A DNA stretch of 64,000 nt from Spirochaetia bacterium (GTDB taxonomy: Bacteria; Spirochaetota; Spirochaetia; Treponematales; Breznakiellaceae): assembly GCA_025997595.1 (NCBI GenBank), contig BNUU01000005.1, positions 10,218 through 74,217 of the forward strand, read 5' to 3'. Below the pieces are notes generated by a model. It saw nothing but the letters and a program-made list of their open reading frames with translations, ran no database searches and was not told where the DNA came from. A program made the position numbers and the translations under genes. Positions 25,909 through 33,690 of the stretch are shown one piece after another. The number at the start of each line of letters is the position of its first letter. The first letter of the stretch is position 1.

Positions 25909-26625
25909 GTGGCTGAAATGAGTCTTTCATCAATCCGGAAAAAAGAGAAGGTTACCGATCTGGTGCTGATACAGATTAAGGATTCCCTGAAGCGGGGGGA
26001 GCTGAAACCGGGGGATAAACTCCCCGGTACCAGCGAACTGGCGGCTAAAATGGGAGTGGGAATTTCCTCTGTCCGGGAGGCGATTAAGATGCTGGAAAGT
26101 CTTGGCGCGGTGGAATCCCGCCAGGGGGAAGGCACCTTTGTAAGTACCACCTGCCGGGATGGGGCGGCCAATGCCTTTGAAATACAGTTTATGCTCCTGC
26201 CCCGGACTGCGGAATATCTGGTGCAGTTCAGGGGGCTCTACGAAACAGCCTACACCCAACTTGCCATGGAACAGGCCAGCCCTGCGGATCTGGATCAGGT
26301 TGAAGCCATTGTTGCTGCGCTGGAAGAAAAAGTAAAACGGCTGCCCCCGGATGCCCTGGTGGAGACCCGGGATGAACTTGATTTTCACCGGAGTGTACTC
26401 TATTGTACCCACAATCCTTATGTCATTAAAATTGGAGAAGTTGCCCTGGAACTGTTTTTTGACGCCGTCCAGAATCTGCTGGCCCCCCTTAAAATTAACG
26501 ATGCCGCCGAGGATCACCGGAGTATTCTGAAGGCCCTCCGCAGCAAGGATACTGCGCTGCTGCAAAAGGTTTTTCATCACAATATTCCGGCATGGTACGC
26601 GCGGTTCCAGAATGCAAATCAATAG
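25909..26625 (+). CDS. GntR/FadR-family transcriptional regulator
   Basis: 238 residues. Residues ~12-78 are a GntR winged helix (LIQIKDSLKRGELKPGDKLPGTSELAAKMGVGISSVREAIKMLESLGAVESRQGEGTFV in order). Residues ~90-230 form the all-helical FCD ligand domain with Asp/His positions typical of metal-dependent FadR-type sensors (ELDFHRSVL, KVFHHNI). Regulators of this subgroup answer to sugar acids or organic acids. Start GTG 25909. The direct repeat TATCGGAT occurs twice in the 50 bp before the gene (about 25862 and 25885), a possible operator. No metabolic genes are adjacent, so the target is unknown. Confidence 0.88.
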   Translation: MAEMSLSSIRKKEKVTDLVLIQIKDSLKRGELKPGDKLPGTSELAAKMGVGISSVREAIKMLESLGAVESRQGEGTFVSTTCRDGAANAFEIQFMLLPRTAEYLVQFRGLYETAYTQLAMEQASPADLDQVEAIVAALEEKVKRLPPDALVETRDELDFHRSVLYCTHNPYVIKIGEVALELFFDAVQNLLAPLKINDAAEDHRSILKALRSKDTALLQKVFHHNIPAWYARFQNANQ

Positions 26626-26639
26626 AGTTGCCTAAATCC

Positions 26640-26842
26640 GGTGCCTGGCACTTTTGTGTTATCACCTCAGTCACAGACACGGCGGCGGGAGGGCGGCGCA
26701 TTGCCGCTTCCATCGCCCGTCCTCAAAACGGCGAACATGCGTTCGCCATTTTTGCGGGTTCGCGATGTTCAGCGGCAACGCACCGCCCTCCCGCCGCCTG
26801 CCCGTGATCGAAGGTAAATTTGGTGCCTGGCACTTTTGTGTT
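26640..26842. repeat. Direct repeats GGTGCCTGGCACTTTTGTGT flanking a 27-bp inverted repeat
   Basis: The 21-bp repeat (ending in TT) occurs at 26640-26660 and 26822-26842. It contains the palindrome GTGCC-t-GGCAC, resembling REP elements. Between the copies, 26681-26707 and 26772-26798 are reverse complements at 25 of 27 positions. The 64-nt interior contains a further palindrome, GGCGAAC-atgc-GTTCGCC. A related GGTGCCTGGTACC lies at 37060. Layout suggests a REP doublet enclosing a second palindromic insertion. Confidence 0.65.
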
Positions 26843-26922
26843 TCACCCTGCTCATCACCTCTTTACCGACGATTACTTCCCCATGATAAACGGCGGGGAA
26901 TAACAACAATTGTAGACAGAGG

Positions 26923-27092
26923 CCCCAGCCCCCGTGCAACCGGAGTTTTATTACGGGCACACCTGTGATAAAGGCGGAGGGGGGTGGACGGGAAAGCCGT
27001 GACCCTCGCAGAGGGGCGTGGCTTTCCCGTCCAGGACCCCCGACCTTGTCCTGTGTGCCCGTGGGACCGCCACGGTTGCATGGGGGCTGGGG
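26923..27092 (+). repeat. Nested-hairpin structured element, copy 1
   Basis: Three nested perfect or near-perfect stems: outer P1 26923-26942 with 27073-27092 (20 bp, one G-U), P2 26953-26962 with 27053-27062 (10 bp), and P3 26986-26998 with 27020-27032 (13 bp), extended by G6/C5 runs. The 21-nt loop reads GTG-a-CCC-t-CGCAG-a-GGG-g-CGT. Unpaired linkers (CGGAG, GGCG, AGGACCCCC, GGGACC) and the loop are shared with copy 2 at 36020-36180, while stem sequences differ but still pair. This implies a conserved RNA or single-stranded DNA fold. Orientation is given as written; either strand could be the active one. Not matched to a named RNA family. Confidence 0.72.
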
Positions 27093-27180
27093 ATATCCGC
27101 CTATACTTTTCTGGAATTTCCCCGTATATTTGATACATTAATGCGCCCCTTGCGGGTCGCTTTCCGATAAGAAGGAGTTA

Positions 27181-29223
27181 ATGGGCGCTATCGCGCCCGG
27201 CGTCATGACCATCAATCAGGAAGAGGCACTTTACGATTTCCTCGAAAATGTTACCGAACCTTTTACCCTTGAGGATATCACGGCCTTTATCAGGATGATT
27301 GAGCCCAAGCAGGGCAATAGGCTGTCCACGGATATTGCCTCCCTCATCGATAACCGGAATATGGCTTTCAGGCTGGACAACCGGCGGTGGGTGTCCCGGC
27401 GGGGCTGCTTTGAGGGCGTGCCTTTTGTGATTAACCCGAGCAAGCTTGAACTCCTCAACGGAATTTTGATTCCCGGACACCGGTGTATCCCCTTTGCCAA
27501 CCCGGGTCTGCGGCCCCAGGAATATGTGTTTTACTGGCGGGGAAGGCCCATTCCCATGACCACCACCGAGGGGCCCCCGGAGGAGTTTTATCCCTACTAT
27601 TATATTTATGGGGAAGAATACGCCCCCCAGTACGTGGCCCAGGATAACCCGGAAAATGAAGATGCCTTTAACTCTGACCCCTACGAGGACCCCCCGGAGG
27701 TTTCCATCAAAACCCTGGATATGCGGAATATCTACCGGGAAAGCGCCTTTGTGCCGGGGGATCGTTTTGTGGCTCGTTCCCGTGACTGGAAGGTCGGGAC
27801 CTTCGATCTGGAGCGGGTGGGGAAGGATGACTGGCCCCAGGTAGAGTTATACGCCTGGCTTGAAGCTGCCGAGGGGGGCTTTGAGGACTCATTCAGCCTT
27901 TTGGGGCCCGGTTCTTCCACGGAGGAGCAGATCGCCTATGCCTACTGGTACGGCGGTAAGCGTATGCGGGAGGTGCCCGCCTATTCCCTGGAAGATTTTC
28001 TCTTTGAAAAGACCGACCGGATCGAAACCGTGGCCTACGGCATCGAAACCCGTTTCTGGTTTGCGGGAAAGGAAATCCCCGACAGCCGGATCATCGAAGG
28101 CTACCTGCTCCCCCCGGACCGGACCCTGGTGGAGGACATCCTTGTCAAGCGGCAGGTGCCCATCTCTGAATACGTGATCCAGTCCTATGTGCGGGACGCC
28201 CTCTTTCACGGTGAAGAGGACATTCCCGTCATCCTGGAACGGATCGTCCCCCCCAGCATTCATCTGGAAGAGCGGGAATGGAAGATCATTGCGGGCTATA
28301 TCGTCGATACATTGGAGGAATTCAGGTCCATCTATACCCCCTTTGCGGATCAGGCCATGGGCCCCATCCGGCAGCGGGTGGGGGAGCTCCACACGGCGGT
28401 TATCGACCTCCTGGCCCGGCTCAACAAGGCCCGTATCGACGCCTCCTGGCTGCCCAAACATACCTACATCGTCCTGTCCCAGATCCAGGGTCACGCCGCC
28501 GGGGTCATGGAAGACCTGGACAGCGACGATGCCCCTGAGGAAGGGGATCTTGAGACCATGGATAATTCCCTGGACAGCATGATCGAAACCTACGAGGACA
28601 TAAAGGAACTGATCGAGGATGCCCTGAATACCTTCCGCCGGAGTAACCTTTCGGTGGTTAAACCCCTGGCAAAGGATGGAAAAAGCAATGCCTGGCGGAT
28701 GGTTCAGATAAGCATCGGCGGCACCGGGGTCTGGCGGCGGGCGGCGGTCCCCGAATCGTACCGGCTTCAAGACCTGCACCGGGTGGTTCAGGGGACTCTG
28801 AACTGGCAGGGGGCTTCGATGTACCGCTTCAGCGTCGAAAAAAACGGTAACGGACTGCCCGGTTCCGGCGCCCTGGACAACAAGCTCAGGATAGGGGAGC
28901 TTTGCGGGGAGGGCATTTCTGAGATCATCTATGAATACGGCACAAAATGGACCGTCAAGGTGATCCTGCTCCCCCGGTATGACGGGGAGGAAACCGAGGC
29001 GGTGCGCTGTGTGGCAGGGGAGGGGGCGTCCCCCCCGGAGTTTATCGACGGCCCCCTGCGGTTCCGGAAGAGTCTCAGCGCTCTGGAACGGGGAACCGAG
29101 TTGGAAAAACAGGCCGCCCTCCACGAATTGGGGCAGAATTTTAATCCCGAAAAGTTTGATATCGAGGTCTGCAACCGGAACCTGAATTCCGGTATACTAA
29201 AAAGCCGGGCCTTTGACCGGTAA
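27181..29223 (+). CDS. Large protein with C-terminal pRiA4b ORF-3-like domain
   Basis: 680 residues. The last ~170 residues match the plasmid pRiA4b ORF-3-like (IS1096 TnpR-like) domain: VQISIGGTGVWRRAAVPESY, LQDLHRVVQGTLNW, YRFSV, then KLRIGEL...IIYEYGTKWTVKVILL. The first ~500 residues are unlike anything I recognise: an N-terminal helical part (NQEEALYDFLENV), a Pro/Tyr/acidic segment around residues 120-175 and a helical middle (~380-480). No signal peptide. AAGGAG lies 3 nt before ATG 27181, so an alternative start at ATG 27205 cannot be excluded. Despite the family name there is no transposase signature. Role unknown; 15 bp upstream of the EIIA gene. Confidence 0.75.
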   Translation: MGAIAPGVMTINQEEALYDFLENVTEPFTLEDITAFIRMIEPKQGNRLSTDIASLIDNRNMAFRLDNRRWVSRRGCFEGVPFVINPSKLELLNGILIPGHRCIPFANPGLRPQEYVFYWRGRPIPMTTTEGPPEEFYPYYYIYGEEYAPQYVAQDNPENEDAFNSDPYEDPPEVSIKTLDMRNIYRESAFVPGDRFVARSRDWKVGTFDLERVGKDDWPQVELYAWLEAAEGGFEDSFSLLGPGSSTEEQIAYAYWYGGKRMREVPAYSLEDFLFEKTDRIETVAYGIETRFWFAGKEIPDSRIIEGYLLPPDRTLVEDILVKRQVPISEYVIQSYVRDALFHGEEDIPVILERIVPPSIHLEEREWKIIAGYIVDTLEEFRSIYTPFADQAMGPIRQRVGELHTAVIDLLARLNKARIDASWLPKHTYIVLSQIQGHAAGVMEDLDSDDAPEEGDLETMDNSLDSMIETYEDIKELIEDALNTFRRSNLSVVKPLAKDGKSNAWRMVQISIGGTGVWRRAAVPESYRLQDLHRVVQGTLNWQGASMYRFSVEKNGNGLPGSGALDNKLRIGELCGEGISEIIYEYGTKWTVKVILLPRYDGEETEAVRCVAGEGASPPEFIDGPLRFRKSLSALERGTELEKQAALHELGQNFNPEKFDIEVCNRNLNSGILKSRAFDR

Positions 29224-29238
29224 CAGGATTTTAAAAAC

Positions 29239-29727
29239 ATGGGTGAAGACATGGATGAAGAAGGATTGGCCGACTTGGTGGAACGGGGAGGTATCTTTTA
29301 CCATATCCCCGGTCAGGGGCCGGAGCAGATTCTGACCGAAATTATCGGGAAAATCCCGGCGGCATTCCTGCCCATCCCCAGGGAGACCCTCCTCAAGGCG
29401 GTGCTGGAGCGGGAAGCCCTGATGTCCACCGGTATCGGCCATGGCCTGGCCCTGCCCCATCCCCGGAACCCGGTGATAGGTGAAACGGAAAAGCAGTTTG
29501 TCACCATCGCTTTCCCCGAATCCCCGGCGGACTGGAAGTCCCTGGACGGTAAGGCGGTTTACGCAGTGCTGCTCATCGTATCCGCATCGGCCAAACAGCA
29601 CCTCCGCACCCTGTCAAAAATCAATTTTCTCTGCAGGCAGGAAGGTTTTGAGGCCCTGCTTCAAAACCGGGCGTCCCCGGAGGGTATTATACGCGCCATC
29701 AGGGACATGGAACAAACCTGGAAATAA
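29239..29727 (+). CDS. PTS EIIA-like protein (PtsN/fructose type)
   Basis: 162 residues, one EIIA domain of the fructose/nitrogen type. Phosphoryl-accepting His is predicted at H74 in GHGLALPHPR, with H68 nearby as in the family. In spirochaetes such stand-alone EIIA proteins usually have a regulatory rather than sugar-transport role. It follows the pRiA4b-like gene by 15 bp and is probably co-transcribed. Start ATG 29239; the in-frame ATG 29251 is an alternative. Confidence 0.85.
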   Translation: MGEDMDEEGLADLVERGGIFYHIPGQGPEQILTEIIGKIPAAFLPIPRETLLKAVLEREALMSTGIGHGLALPHPRNPVIGETEKQFVTIAFPESPADWKSLDGKAVYAVLLIVSASAKQHLRTLSKINFLCRQEGFEALLQNRASPEGIIRAIRDMEQTWK

Positions 29728-29736
29728 TACCGGGCA

Positions 29737-30231
29737 TTACTGCGCCTTGCCATGACAATGCTTGTATTTTTTCCCGCTGCCGCAGGGGCAGGGATCGTTC
29801 CGGCCAATTTTGGGGCCCGAGCGGACAATGGTTTTGGGCACAACTTCACCGTTTTCGTAGAGCCAACGCTCTTGCTCTTTTTTGAAGCGTCCCCGTTCAT
29901 GGTGAATGTCCCGTAGGCCGTCCCGTTCATAGGCGGCCTCAAATTCTACGGTTCCTTCGGTATCGGTGGGACCGCCCTTTTCAACGGAAATGATTTTCAG
30001 GCCAAGCCATTTGGACTGTTCGCTCCAGTCCTTCGTCTGCTTAAAATCGATATCGTCCTTGCCGTTTTTGGTACAGGTATCGACGATGTAATTCACCGTA
30101 TGTTCCGCATAGGCGGAATAACGGCTTCGCATCAGGGCCTCCGCAGTGGGGGGATTTTTTGCGCCGGTGATATAGGGCTCGCAGCATTCGGCGTAGGGAT
30201 GGCCCGAACCGCAGGGGCAGGGTTTCGCCAT
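29737..30231 (-). CDS. YchJ/UPF0225-like SEC-C motif protein
   Basis: 164 residues from ATG 30231. Two SEC-C-type zinc motifs bracket the protein: [15 protein letters not shown] at residues 3-17 and [17 protein letters not shown] at the C-terminus, with the YchJ core ([24 protein letters not shown], in pieces) between. Function of the family is unknown; zinc binding is expected. The start is set by the neighbour: thrC ends with TAA one base before this ATG, so the two genes are translationally coupled. Confidence 0.88.
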   Translation of the reverse strand: MAKPCPCGSGHPYAECCEPYITGAKNPPTAEALMRSRYSAYAEHTVNYIVDTCTKNGKDDIDFKQTKDWSEQSKWLGLKIISVEKGGPTDTEGTVEFEAAYERDGLRDIHHERGRFKKEQERWLYENGEVVPKTIVRSGPKIGRNDPCPCGSGKKYKHCHGKAQ

Positions 30232-30232
30232 G

Positions 30233-31621
30233 TTAAAGAACCTCCAGAAACGCGGAGACCTCCGCAGGAATGGCGCGGGATTCAACTTTTCGATTCATGG
30301 CCCGCGCCAGGGAGGGGGGAACCGGTACCTTTGCGGTGATGGGCTCCACGGTTTCGGCAAACTTGGCGGGGTGCGCGGTGGACAATATCGCCAAGGGGCC
30401 TTGCGGTCCGGGGCTTTTTCCGCTCAGCCCCTGTTTAATAAGTTTATCCGCCGCATTCCAGCCCACTGCACTGTGGGGGTCCAGGAAGTAGCCACAGTCC
30501 CGGTATATCGCCTTGATGGTTTCCCGTGTTTCCGCATCGCTGACCGACACGCCCCGGATGATCTGCCTCATCTCATCCCATGAAAAGTGGGCGGCCATGC
30601 GTTCAAAGTTGCTGGGGGCCCCTACATCCATGGCGTTGGAAATAGTGGCCTGGGAAAGCCGGGCCTCGTAGCTGCCGCTTTCAAGATAATCGGGTACGGT
30701 TTTGTTTGCGTTGGTGGCGGCGATAAATCCCCGGATCGGGGCGCCCATCTTCATGGCGTAAAGCCCGGCGGTGAGGTTGCCGAAATTGCCGGAGGGCACA
30801 CAGAAGGTCACCGCCTGCCCCGCCCTGACACCGTAGTCCGCCCCGCCGCCCCGGTTGCTGCCCTTCCCGCCCTTTACCCGCGGGGTTGCCTCGCCGTCGG
30901 GGTCGGTTTTGCCGGCAAAGGCTTTGCCTGCGGCGGCGGCGTAATACACCGCCTGGGGGATGAGCCGGGATACGTTGATCGAATTGGCGGAAGAAAGGGT
31001 TAGCCGTTTCCGCAAGGATTCGTCACCAAGGGCGGCCTTGACCAGACGCTGGCAGTCGTCAAAACTGCCTTCAACTTCCAGGGCGGAAATATTTCCCCCG
31101 AGTCCGGCGATCTGCCGTTCCTGAAGGGGCGAGACCCGGCCCCTGGGATAGAGGACGGTTACGGAAATACCTTCGACCCCAAAAAAGCCGTCCGCCACGG
31201 CCCCGCCGGTATCCCCGGAGGTGGCCACTAAAATTTTGAGGGGCCTGTCCTCCCCCCGGCGCAGGTACGAAAAGGCCCGGGCCATGAAGCGGGCGCCGAA
31301 ATCCTTAAAGGCGGCGGTGGGACCGTGGAACAGTTCCAGCACCAGCCGGTCCCCCACACCCAGAAGGGGCGCGGAAAAGTGGTACGCCGAATGGACCATG
31401 TCCTCCAGAGCCGCTTCCGGTATTTCGGGAGTCACAAATGGCTTGATGGTTTCAAGGGCGATGTCGCAAAAATCCATGTTCCCCAGGGAATTTTTGACCC
31501 CCCCGGCATAGGAGGGGATTTCTTCGGGAACAAAAAGCCCGCCGTCGGCGGCAAGGCCGGTCAGGGCGGCGGCGGCAAAACTCACCCCCTCATTTTTGTT
31601 TCTGGTACTAAAGTAACGCAT
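30233..31621 (-). CDS. thrC: Threonine synthase
   Basis: PLP enzyme converting O-phosphohomoserine to threonine. 462 residues, with the N-terminal MRYFSTRN, the PLP lysine in [17 protein letters not shown], the phosphate-binding [14 protein letters not shown] and the [14 protein letters not shown] motif. A Gly/Arg/Lys-rich insert (around residues 245-265) is unusual. Its -10 box (TATAGT) ends 7 nt before ATG 31621, with TTCACT further upstream, so the transcript is probably leaderless. First gene of thrC-ychJ. Confidence 0.95.
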   Translation of the reverse strand: MRYFSTRNKNEGVSFAAAALTGLAADGGLFVPEEIPSYAGGVKNSLGNMDFCDIALETIKPFVTPEIPEAALEDMVHSAYHFSAPLLGVGDRLVLELFHGPTAAFKDFGARFMARAFSYLRRGEDRPLKILVATSGDTGGAVADGFFGVEGISVTVLYPRGRVSPLQERQIAGLGGNISALEVEGSFDDCQRLVKAALGDESLRKRLTLSSANSINVSRLIPQAVYYAAAAGKAFAGKTDPDGEATPRVKGGKGSNRGGGADYGVRAGQAVTFCVPSGNFGNLTAGLYAMKMGAPIRGFIAATNANKTVPDYLESGSYEARLSQATISNAMDVGAPSNFERMAAHFSWDEMRQIIRGVSVSDAETRETIKAIYRDCGYFLDPHSAVGWNAADKLIKQGLSGKSPGPQGPLAILSTAHPAKFAETVEPITAKVPVPPSLARAMNRKVESRAIPAEVSAFLEVL

Positions 31622-31628
31622 GATTCAT

Positions 31629-31657
31629 ACTATAATGATGTTAAGAGATAGTGAAGG
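31629..31657 (-). promoter_or_regulatory. Promoter of thrC
   Basis: Minus strand TATAGT (31634-31629), 7 nt before the ATG. TTCACT (31655-31650) lies 15 nt upstream of it, or 17 nt from the overlapping TAGTAT. Confidence 0.5.
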
Positions 31658-31679
31658 GGCGTCTATCGCATATTGGGAT

Positions 31680-32897
31680 CTATTTCCTGAAAAACAGCCG
31701 CAGGCTGTCCCAAATCCGCTTAAAGAAATTTCCCTTTTCATATTCCCGTGCGGTCAAAAGGGGAATGCGCCGCAGTTCACCCTGCGCATCGGAGAGGATG
31801 AGATTTCCCACCTGAAAACGATCGGGGACGGGTGCGATGAGGGGGTCTATTATTTCCGTGGAGAGCCAGAGCTTGTCACCCCGGTCGACGGGGACCGTAA
31901 ATTCCGGCGCTTCATCGATGGTTAACTCCGCGAATTTTGCTTTGCCCTTCCATAAACGTACCGGTTCGATGACGCCAAAGTCGGGGCGGAGGGTTTTGAA
32001 ATTTTCGAAGGCCCAGGAGAGGAGTTTCTGCCCGTCCGCGTCACGGAGCCGGGCTGTCCTGGCGCCCAGGAGAACCGCGACAAAGCGGGTGCCCTGCCGT
32101 TCCGCGGTAAGGGCGATATTGTAGCCCGATTCATCAATGTAGCCGGTCTTGAGCCCATCGGTCCCCTCAAAACTGGTGAGCAGGGGATTGTGGTTGCGCT
32201 GCCGCCAGGTGGCTACGGTACTCCGCAGCTCCGGCGCCACATTGGCCGTACGGGGATAGGCCAATTCCATGACCGAATGAAAATCCCGAAGGCTGTCAGG
32301 GTGGCGTTTTATATACTCCCTGCACAGGGCGGTGAATTCCATGGCGGTGGTCATATTGTTTTCGTCAATCCCCGAGGGCTCCACAAACCGGGTTTCCTTC
32401 AGGCCCATCCGCCGGGCCTCGGCGTTCATGCGGTCCACAAATTCCTGCACGGTGGGGCTGAACCGCAGGGCCACCGCCACGGCGGCATCGTTCCCCGATG
32501 GTATGGCCAGCCCAAGCAGCAGTTCCCGGAGGCTGACGATATGCCCTTCCGCCAAATACATCAGGCTGGATCGCGGCGGCTGATTGACCGCCCAGCTTTC
32601 CTGCGGCAGGCTGATGATCTCATCCGGCGAAGAGCGCCCCGCATCAATTTCATTTAAGGCGATGTGTATGGTCATCAATTTTGTCAGCGACGCGGGGGGA
32701 ATTGGTTCATCGGGATTTTTTGCGTACAGCACCGTCCCGGTTTCCGCATCCATCAGTACCGCCGCCCGGGAAACAATTTCCGGGGGGAACTTCGCCGGAT
32801 GTTCCGGCCCTTCGGGATCGAGCAGCCCCGGCGCCGTCTGCGCGGAGAGGAACAGGGTGACGAATAATAAATAAATAATTGCCGGTAATGTTTTCAA
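31680..32897 (-). CDS. dacA: D-alanyl-D-alanine carboxypeptidase (PBP5-type)
   Basis: Low-molecular-weight penicillin-binding protein trimming the terminal D-Ala from peptidoglycan stems. Motifs: S70-L-T-K73 (SxxK), S134-G-N136 (SxN) and KTG in LKTGYIDESGYN. The C-terminal ~110 residues are the PBP5_C beta domain plus a short amphipathic tail (FFKRIWDSLRLFFRK) for membrane attachment. I propose TTG 32897, which gives MKTLPAIIYLLFVTLFLSA, a clean signal peptide, and sits 7 nt after a TATACT box. The longer ATG reading (32978) puts a charged extension before the signal sequence. 405 residues. Confidence 0.92.
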   Translation of the reverse strand: MKTLPAIIYLLFVTLFLSAQTAPGLLDPEGPEHPAKFPPEIVSRAAVLMDAETGTVLYAKNPDEPIPPASLTKLMTIHIALNEIDAGRSSPDEIISLPQESWAVNQPPRSSLMYLAEGHIVSLRELLLGLAIPSGNDAAVAVALRFSPTVQEFVDRMNAEARRMGLKETRFVEPSGIDENNMTTAMEFTALCREYIKRHPDSLRDFHSVMELAYPRTANVAPELRSTVATWRQRNHNPLLTSFEGTDGLKTGYIDESGYNIALTAERQGTRFVAVLLGARTARLRDADGQKLLSWAFENFKTLRPDFGVIEPVRLWKGKAKFAELTIDEAPEFTVPVDRGDKLWLSTEIIDPLIAPVPDRFQVGNLILSDAQGELRRIPLLTAREYEKGNFFKRIWDSLRLFFRK

Positions 32898-33016
32898 TGA
32901 CGACAGTATACCGGTTTTAAGGCCCGGAAACCAGTCCTCCCGGGCTATTGTATTTACTTTCAGATTCCGGGAAACCACCGGAATTTTTAAAAATTTTCAG
33001 AAATTTTCGGAAAAAG

Positions 33017-33045
33017 TTGATATTTTGTTTCCCCTGCGATATATT
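33017..33045 (+). promoter_or_regulatory. Promoter of the poly-C leader transcript
   Basis: TTGATA (33017-33022), exactly 17 nt, TATATT (33040-33045). The expected start site is at about 33052, next to ATG 33054 of a short leader ORF. Confidence 0.65.
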
Positions 33046-33053
33046 ACTTGGTA

Positions 33054-33185
33054 ATGACAATTCATAACCCGGTTAATTGCCGGTACATAACCTTTACCCC
33101 CCCCCCCCCCGTTGAACCTCGAAATCTAGCGTTTTCTCCCGTATTTAACATACTTTCTCCTCTTATCGCAGGTGGTGTCCCATGA
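33054..33185 (+). CDS. Predicted 43-codon leader ORF containing a poly-C tract
   Basis: ATG 33054 begins 8 nt after a good -10 box. The frame runs through the C14 tract (coding for prolines) and ends with TGA at 33183-33185, overlapping the ATG of the next gene (33182) as ATGA. With 13 C the frame would stop at TAG near 33126; with 15 C it would stop at TGA right after the tract. So only tract lengths of 14 (or plus/minus 3) give the overlap needed for translational coupling. The peptide (MTIHNPVNCRYITF, four prolines, then a mildly hydrophobic tail) is unlike known families. It may be regulatory only. Expression is not shown. Confidence 0.4.
   Translation: MTIHNPVNCRYITFTPPPPVEPRNLAFSPVFNILSPLIAGGVP
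33097..33110 (+). repeat. Poly-C tract (C14)
   Basis: Fourteen uninterrupted C between a good promoter and the GxxExxY-like gene, inside the predicted leader ORF. Long C/G runs are hotspots for slipped-strand changes; poly-G tracts control tpr gene transcription in T. pallidum (established). Confidence 0.85.
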
Positions 33186-33625
33186 ACAGGCCCTCCACCT
33201 TTTATACGATCCGGCCCATTTACCGGGCCGCCGCCAAGGTTTTTGCCGAGCTCGGCCCCGCCAAAAAAAAGGAATGGCGTCACCGCTATCTGGACGCCCT
33301 GGAAGCACAGTTCCCCGGCGGCCAGTACGGCATGGAGCGGGAGGTACCCCTTCCCGGTCTCGTATATCCTGCGGATTTTACCTTTATCTACCGGCACATC
33401 CTGGTACGGGTTGCCATTTATCCCTGGTCCATAAAACCCAGCGAATCTCTGCGCGCCGATATGTGGCGCCGACTGGACGCCACCGGCATCCCCCTGGGGG
33501 TGATCCTGAACTTTGGCCGGGAAGAGTATGAGCATCTGCGGGTCGTGCACTATGCCAACCTGGCTGTCTGGAATGAGGAGCGCATGGCGCGCAAAGAAAG
33601 TACCGTCTGTGAGGCGGTGTCATAA
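33182..33625 (+). CDS. GxxExxY-family-like protein, degenerate
   Basis: 147 residues. The layout follows GxxExxY proteins: a helix ending FAELGP, an RHRYLDAL segment, EREVPLPGLVYPADFTF, ILVRVAIYP and the final LLNFG-type strand (LGVILNFGREEYEHLRVVH). In the family the VELK-like strand carries the nuclease-type acidic/Lys pair; here it reads VRVAIYP, and the namesake motif is also lost, so catalysis is doubtful. AGGTGG precedes ATG 33182, and the ATG overlaps the stop of a poly-C-containing leader ORF. Followed after 65 bp by a large lipoprotein gene. Family assignment is by pattern and only moderately certain. Confidence 0.55.
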   Translation: MNRPSTFYTIRPIYRAAAKVFAELGPAKKKEWRHRYLDALEAQFPGGQYGMEREVPLPGLVYPADFTFIYRHILVRVAIYPWSIKPSESLRADMWRRLDATGIPLGVILNFGREEYEHLRVVHYANLAVWNEERMARKESTVCEAVS

Positions 33626-33690
33626 ACAAGGTTTCAATGCCGAAACGGCCGTTGGTCGTGGCAGAAAAATAGATCAATGGAGGCTTTCTT

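Larger units (their letters stand above)
26626..27180. other. 555-bp intergenic region packed with palindromic repeats
   Basis: No convincing gene. In order it holds a 21-bp direct repeat (26640-26660), a long 27-bp inverted repeat (26681-26798), the second copy of the direct repeat (26822-26842), and a nested-hairpin element (26923-27092) that also occurs at 36020. The promoter and AAGGAG ribosome site of the next gene lie at the end. Confidence 0.7.

Noticed and set aside
27181-29223. IS1096/TnpR-like label taken as evidence for an insertion sequence
   Set aside because: No transposase motif, terminal repeats or target duplication; the domain name is historical.
33062-33550. Reverse-strand ORF spanning the poly-C tract
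   Set aside because: No ribosome site or family match, and opposite the better-supported GxxExxY-like frame.
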